NCBI RefSeq assembly: GCF_002887815.1
Contig: NZ_PDHO01000039.1
Coordinates: 1-33,460 of the forward strand
DNA length: 33,460 nucleotides
DNA from: Mycobacterium sp. ENV421
GTDB taxonomy: Bacteria; Actinomycetota; Actinomycetes; Mycobacteriales; Mycobacteriaceae
Reading direction: 5' to 3'
Position 1 is the first letter of the stretch, and each line of letters begins with the position of its first letter. The notes under the pieces are model-generated. The model worked only from the letters and a program-made list of their open reading frames with translations, was not told where the DNA came from and searched no databases. Below are positions 31,007 through 33,460 of this stretch, one piece after another. Made by a program: the position numbers and the translations under genes.

Positions 31007-32482
31007 GTGTCTCGAACGATCACCGTCGAATTTCCCGGCTCAGCACGCAGGCACACGGTGCCCACCGGGTTGCACATCGACGGTGAATGGGTCGACCTCG
31101 GCGAAACCTTCGACGTGGTCGACCCCGCGACGGGTCAGCCGTTCGCATCCGTCTCCGACGGCACCGGCGCCCACGCGCGCGCTGCTCTCGATGCCGCCCA
31201 CCGAGCGCAGGTCTCGTGGGCCGACGTGGCACCGCGCGTCCGTGGCGACCTCATGCACGGCATCCACCAACTGCTCACCGATCGCGCCGACGCCTTCATC
31301 GACGTGATGGTGCTCGAGGCGGGCAAGCCACGATCCGAGGCCGCGGGCGAGATGGCGCTGACCCTCGATTTCGTCAAGTGGCTGGCAGAGCAAGCGGCCC
31401 ACGTGCACGGCTCCTTCTCCCGGGCATCGCGCGGCGACTTCCGCATCATCGCCACGGAACAACCCGTCGGTCCGAGCCTGCTGATATCGCCGTGGAATTT
31501 CCCGGTCCTCGTCCCGAGCCGCAAAGCCGTCGCCGCGCTTGCCGCGGGGTGCACGGCGATCATGAAACCCGCGGAGCAGACGCCGCTGGCCTCGGCCCTG
31601 CTGATGCAGACCATCATCGACGCGGGCGTACCCGCGGGTGTGATGAATCTGGTCCACACCTCTCGACCGGGGGAGCTGTCGACCGAACTCCTACTTGACC
31701 GGCGGCTTCGCAAGATCAGCTTCACCGGCTCGGTTGCCGTCGGCTCGCTGATGATGCGGCAGGCAGCGCGCAATGTCTTGAGTGTTCAACTCGAACTCGG
31801 GGGAAACGGCCCGTTCATCGTCCTCGACGACGCCGACGTCGGGGATGCCGTCGCAGCGGCCGTTGCCGCGAAGTTCCGCAACGCGGGGCAGGCCTGTGTC
31901 GCCGCGAACAGGATCATCCTGCAGCGGGGCGTCGCCGAGGAGTTCACCGAGTTGTTCGTCGAAGAGGTGCGCAAGCTGGTGGTGGGACCGGGGCACCGGC
32001 CGGGCGTCGATGTTGGGCCGATGATCTCCGAAGCGCAGCGGCAAGCGATCACCGGCACAGTCCAGGGTGTCGTCGGCGCGCAGGCCGATGCGCTGGTGGG
32101 CGGTAAGCCGGTGGGCGGCGACGGCTACTTCTTCGAGCCGACAGTCCTGACGATGCGGGACAAGGCTCCAGAGTTTTCCTGCCGGGAACTCTTCGCCCCG
32201 GTGGCGCCCCTGTTCGTCGTCGACTCGGTCGACGAGGCCGTCGCCTTCGCAAACGACACGCAGTACGGACTTGCCGGCTATCTGTTCACTCGAGACATCT
32301 CCCGCGCGATGTCCGTCAGCGAGCGCCTGGACGTCGGCATGGTCGGCGTGAACCGTGGCCTGATGGCCGACCCGGCTGCGCCGTTCGGGGGAGTCAAATC
32401 CTCCGGCCTCGGCCGCGAGGGCGGTCACCACGCGCTCGAAGAATTCATGGAGACCAAGTACATCGCGCTCACCACTTCGTGA
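31007..32482 (+). CDS. Aldehyde dehydrogenase (NAD(P)-dependent)
   Basis: ALDH-superfamily enzyme, 491 residues; oxidises an aldehyde to the acid. GTG at 31007, with AAAGGAG about nine bases upstream. Cofactor and active-site signatures: PWNFPVLVPSRKAVAALAAG (162-181), KPAEQTPLAS, FTGSVAVG (239-246), QLELGGNGPF with general base Glu263, and NAGQACVAANRI with nucleophile Cys297. Near the C-terminus are EELFAPVAPLF-like RELFAPVAPLFVV and NDTQYGLAGYLFTRD. Resembles succinate-semialdehyde/glutarate-type ALDHs. In this operon it would oxidise the aldehyde made from the alcohol released by the esterase, by way of the alcohol dehydrogenase at the window end. Confidence 0.93.
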   Translation: MSRTITVEFPGSARRHTVPTGLHIDGEWVDLGETFDVVDPATGQPFASVSDGTGAHARAALDAAHRAQVSWADVAPRVRGDLMHGIHQLLTDRADAFIDVMVLEAGKPRSEAAGEMALTLDFVKWLAEQAAHVHGSFSRASRGDFRIIATEQPVGPSLLISPWNFPVLVPSRKAVAALAAGCTAIMKPAEQTPLASALLMQTIIDAGVPAGVMNLVHTSRPGELSTELLLDRRLRKISFTGSVAVGSLMMRQAARNVLSVQLELGGNGPFIVLDDADVGDAVAAAVAAKFRNAGQACVAANRIILQRGVAEEFTELFVEEVRKLVVGPGHRPGVDVGPMISEAQRQAITGTVQGVVGAQADALVGGKPVGGDGYFFEPTVLTMRDKAPEFSCRELFAPVAPLFVVDSVDEAVAFANDTQYGLAGYLFTRDISRAMSVSERLDVGMVGVNRGLMADPAAPFGGVKSSGLGREGGHHALEEFMETKYIALTTS

Positions 32483-32517
32483 ATCCGCCAACCACTATTC
32501 GGAGAAAGAGACCCCAC

Positions 32518-33270
32518 ATGACAAACCGCCTCGACGGAAGAGTCGCGCTGATCACCGGAGCCGCGCGCGGACAGGGGGCGGCCGAGGCCAGGCTGTTCGC
32601 GGCCGAAGGCGCGTCCGTCGTCATCACCGACGTTCGTGACGACGCGCTGGTCTCGCTCGAAAAGGAGCTCTTGGACTCGGGGGCGGCGGTGTCGGCCACC
32701 CGGCTCGACGTTGCCGACGAGTCGGATTGGGACCGTGCGGTCCAACACGCGACCCAGGTGTTCGGTGACCTGAACGTGGTGGTCAACAACGCCGGGATCC
32801 TGGACATGGCCGGTGTCGAGGAGACCTCGCTCGAACTGTGGAACCGGATTGTGGCGGTGAACCAGACGGGGGTTTGGCTGGGCATGAAGTACGCCATCCC
32901 CTCGATGCGCAGGGCCGGGGGCGGCTCGATTGTCAATGTCTCTTCGATCTACGGCCTGATCGGCAGCGGTGCGGCCGCGGCCTACCAGGCGACCAAGGGC
33001 GCGGTGCGTCTGCTCACCAAGACCGCGGCGGTTCAGTACGCATCCGAGGGCATCCGGGTGAACTCGCTTCATCCTGGCGTGATCGACACCGGGATGGTGG
33101 ATGAAGAGGTCCCGGCCGACTTCCGGCCCGCGCTGGTCGCCGCTACACCGCTGGGGCGGATGGGAAGACCCGACGAAATCGCCTACGGCGCGCTGTTTCT
33201 CGCATCGGACGAGTCGTCGTTCGTGACAGGCTCGGAGCTGGTCCTGGACGGGGGATACACCGCCCGCTAG
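32518..33270 (+). CDS. Short-chain dehydrogenase/reductase
   Basis: Classical SDR of 250 residues. The ATG at 32518 follows GGAGAAAGAG; the upstream in-frame start at 32479 would lie before that site. NAD(P)-binding TGAARGQG (13-20), DV at 65 (LDVADESD), NNAG (90-93), catalytic Ser143, Tyr156 and Lys160 (YQATK), LHPGVIDTGM and the C-terminal GSELVLDGGYTAR. Sequence style is that of 3-alpha/20-beta-hydroxysteroid or cyclohexanol dehydrogenases (ARGQGAAEA), commonly NAD-specific. It would convert a secondary alcohol to the ketone used by the Baeyer-Villiger enzyme. Confidence 0.93.
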   Translation: MTNRLDGRVALITGAARGQGAAEARLFAAEGASVVITDVRDDALVSLEKELLDSGAAVSATRLDVADESDWDRAVQHATQVFGDLNVVVNNAGILDMAGVEETSLELWNRIVAVNQTGVWLGMKYAIPSMRRAGGGSIVNVSSIYGLIGSGAAAAYQATKGAVRLLTKTAAVQYASEGIRVNSLHPGVIDTGMVDEEVPADFRPALVAATPLGRMGRPDEIAYGALFLASDESSFVTGSELVLDGGYTAR

Positions 33271-33408
33271 CGGTTCTCGGCGGATACCTCATGCTGACCC
33301 ATTGTCCCGAGGTTTCATCGCATGTTTCTATCGGTACAGAACACTTTTAGAGTTCAGTCGAACCGCATCCGGCGGTGGGCTCAGGGTAACGCGCAATAGG
33401 AGGATCAC

Positions 33409-33460
33409 ATGAAGACACGAGCGGCTGTGCTGTTCGAGGCTGGTAAGCCCTTTGAGGTCG
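33409..33460 (+). CDS. Zinc-dependent alcohol dehydrogenase, 5' end only
   Basis: The window ends 17 codons into this gene. ATG at 33409 is preceded by TAGGAGGATCAC, a strong ribosome site. The encoded start MKTRAAVLFEAGKPFEV closely resembles the N-terminus of AdhD-type medium-chain zinc alcohol dehydrogenases of mycobacteria (Rv3086 begins MKTTAAVLFEAGKPFE from memory). In M. tuberculosis the adhD gene follows a BVMO, lipR and an SDR gene in the mymA operon, the same set as here apart from the extra aldehyde dehydrogenase. A spacer of 138 bases after the SDR gene may contain its own promoter. The catalytic domain is outside the window. Confidence 0.75.
   Translation, partial: MKTRAAVLFEAGKPFEV

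Noticed and set aside
1..33460. CRISPR arrays, tRNA or rRNA genes, prophage structural genes
   Set aside because: No regularly spaced repeats, no tRNA-like cloverleaf signatures noticed, and no phage structural proteins in any frame.

Overview
The window is high-GC, densely packed DNA from an actinobacterium, most likely a Mycobacterium sensu lato. The grounds are the two-subunit acyl-CoA dehydrogenase pair, two LLM-type (F420-type) oxidoreductases, an actinobacterial maleylpyruvate-isomerase-like protein, the end of a mycobacterial AdhD-like alcohol dehydrogenase, and GTG starts with ATGA/GTGA overlaps. Species cannot be fixed from sequence alone.

Layout. (1) 1-2942 is a mobile-element graveyard: a group II intron reverse transcriptase cut off before its YADD box, two tandem tyrosine recombinase genes that are truncated or frameshifted, and scraps of IS256-like and IS1182-like transposases. 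(2) 2943-12244 is a compact acyl-CoA carboxylation cluster. A TetR regulator and an acyl-CoA ligase run leftward. A carboxylase beta subunit, biotin-carrying alpha subunit, enoyl-CoA hydratase-like protein, maleylpyruvate-isomerase-like protein and AtuA/DUF1446 protein run rightward with overlapping or near-overlapping ends. The gene content parallels the Pseudomonas acyclic terpene (atu) pathway. (3) 12302-16507 (leftward) holds a thiolase, a crotonase-fold protein lacking both hydratase glutamates, and a coupled pair of acyl-CoA dehydrogenase subunits. Two palindromes sharing TAATCATTA precede these units. (4) 16508-21764 holds two LLM oxidoreductases (one behind a coupled 36-codon leader ORF), a second acyl-CoA ligase, and an internally deleted CoA-transferase pseudogene. 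(5) 21780-26195 holds a MaoC-like gene scrap, a thiolase, a two-subunit CoA-transferase and a LysR regulator. (6) 26293-33460 holds a GAF/Fis-type activator without sigma-54 motifs, divergent from an esterase, Baeyer-Villiger monooxygenase, aldehyde dehydrogenase, SDR and the first codons of a zinc alcohol dehydrogenase.

Working together (inference): region 2 would activate an acid to its CoA ester, carboxylate it (probably at a gamma carbon of a 3-methyl-enoyl-CoA, as for geranyl- or methylcrotonyl-CoA), hydrate it and cleave it with AtuA-type chemistry. Region 3 supplies dehydrogenation and thiolysis. Region 6 is a self-contained alcohol to ketone to ester to alcohol plus acid module. The window looks like a catabolic accessory region for branched, terpenoid or alicyclic carbon sources, inserted or reshuffled next to mobile-element debris.
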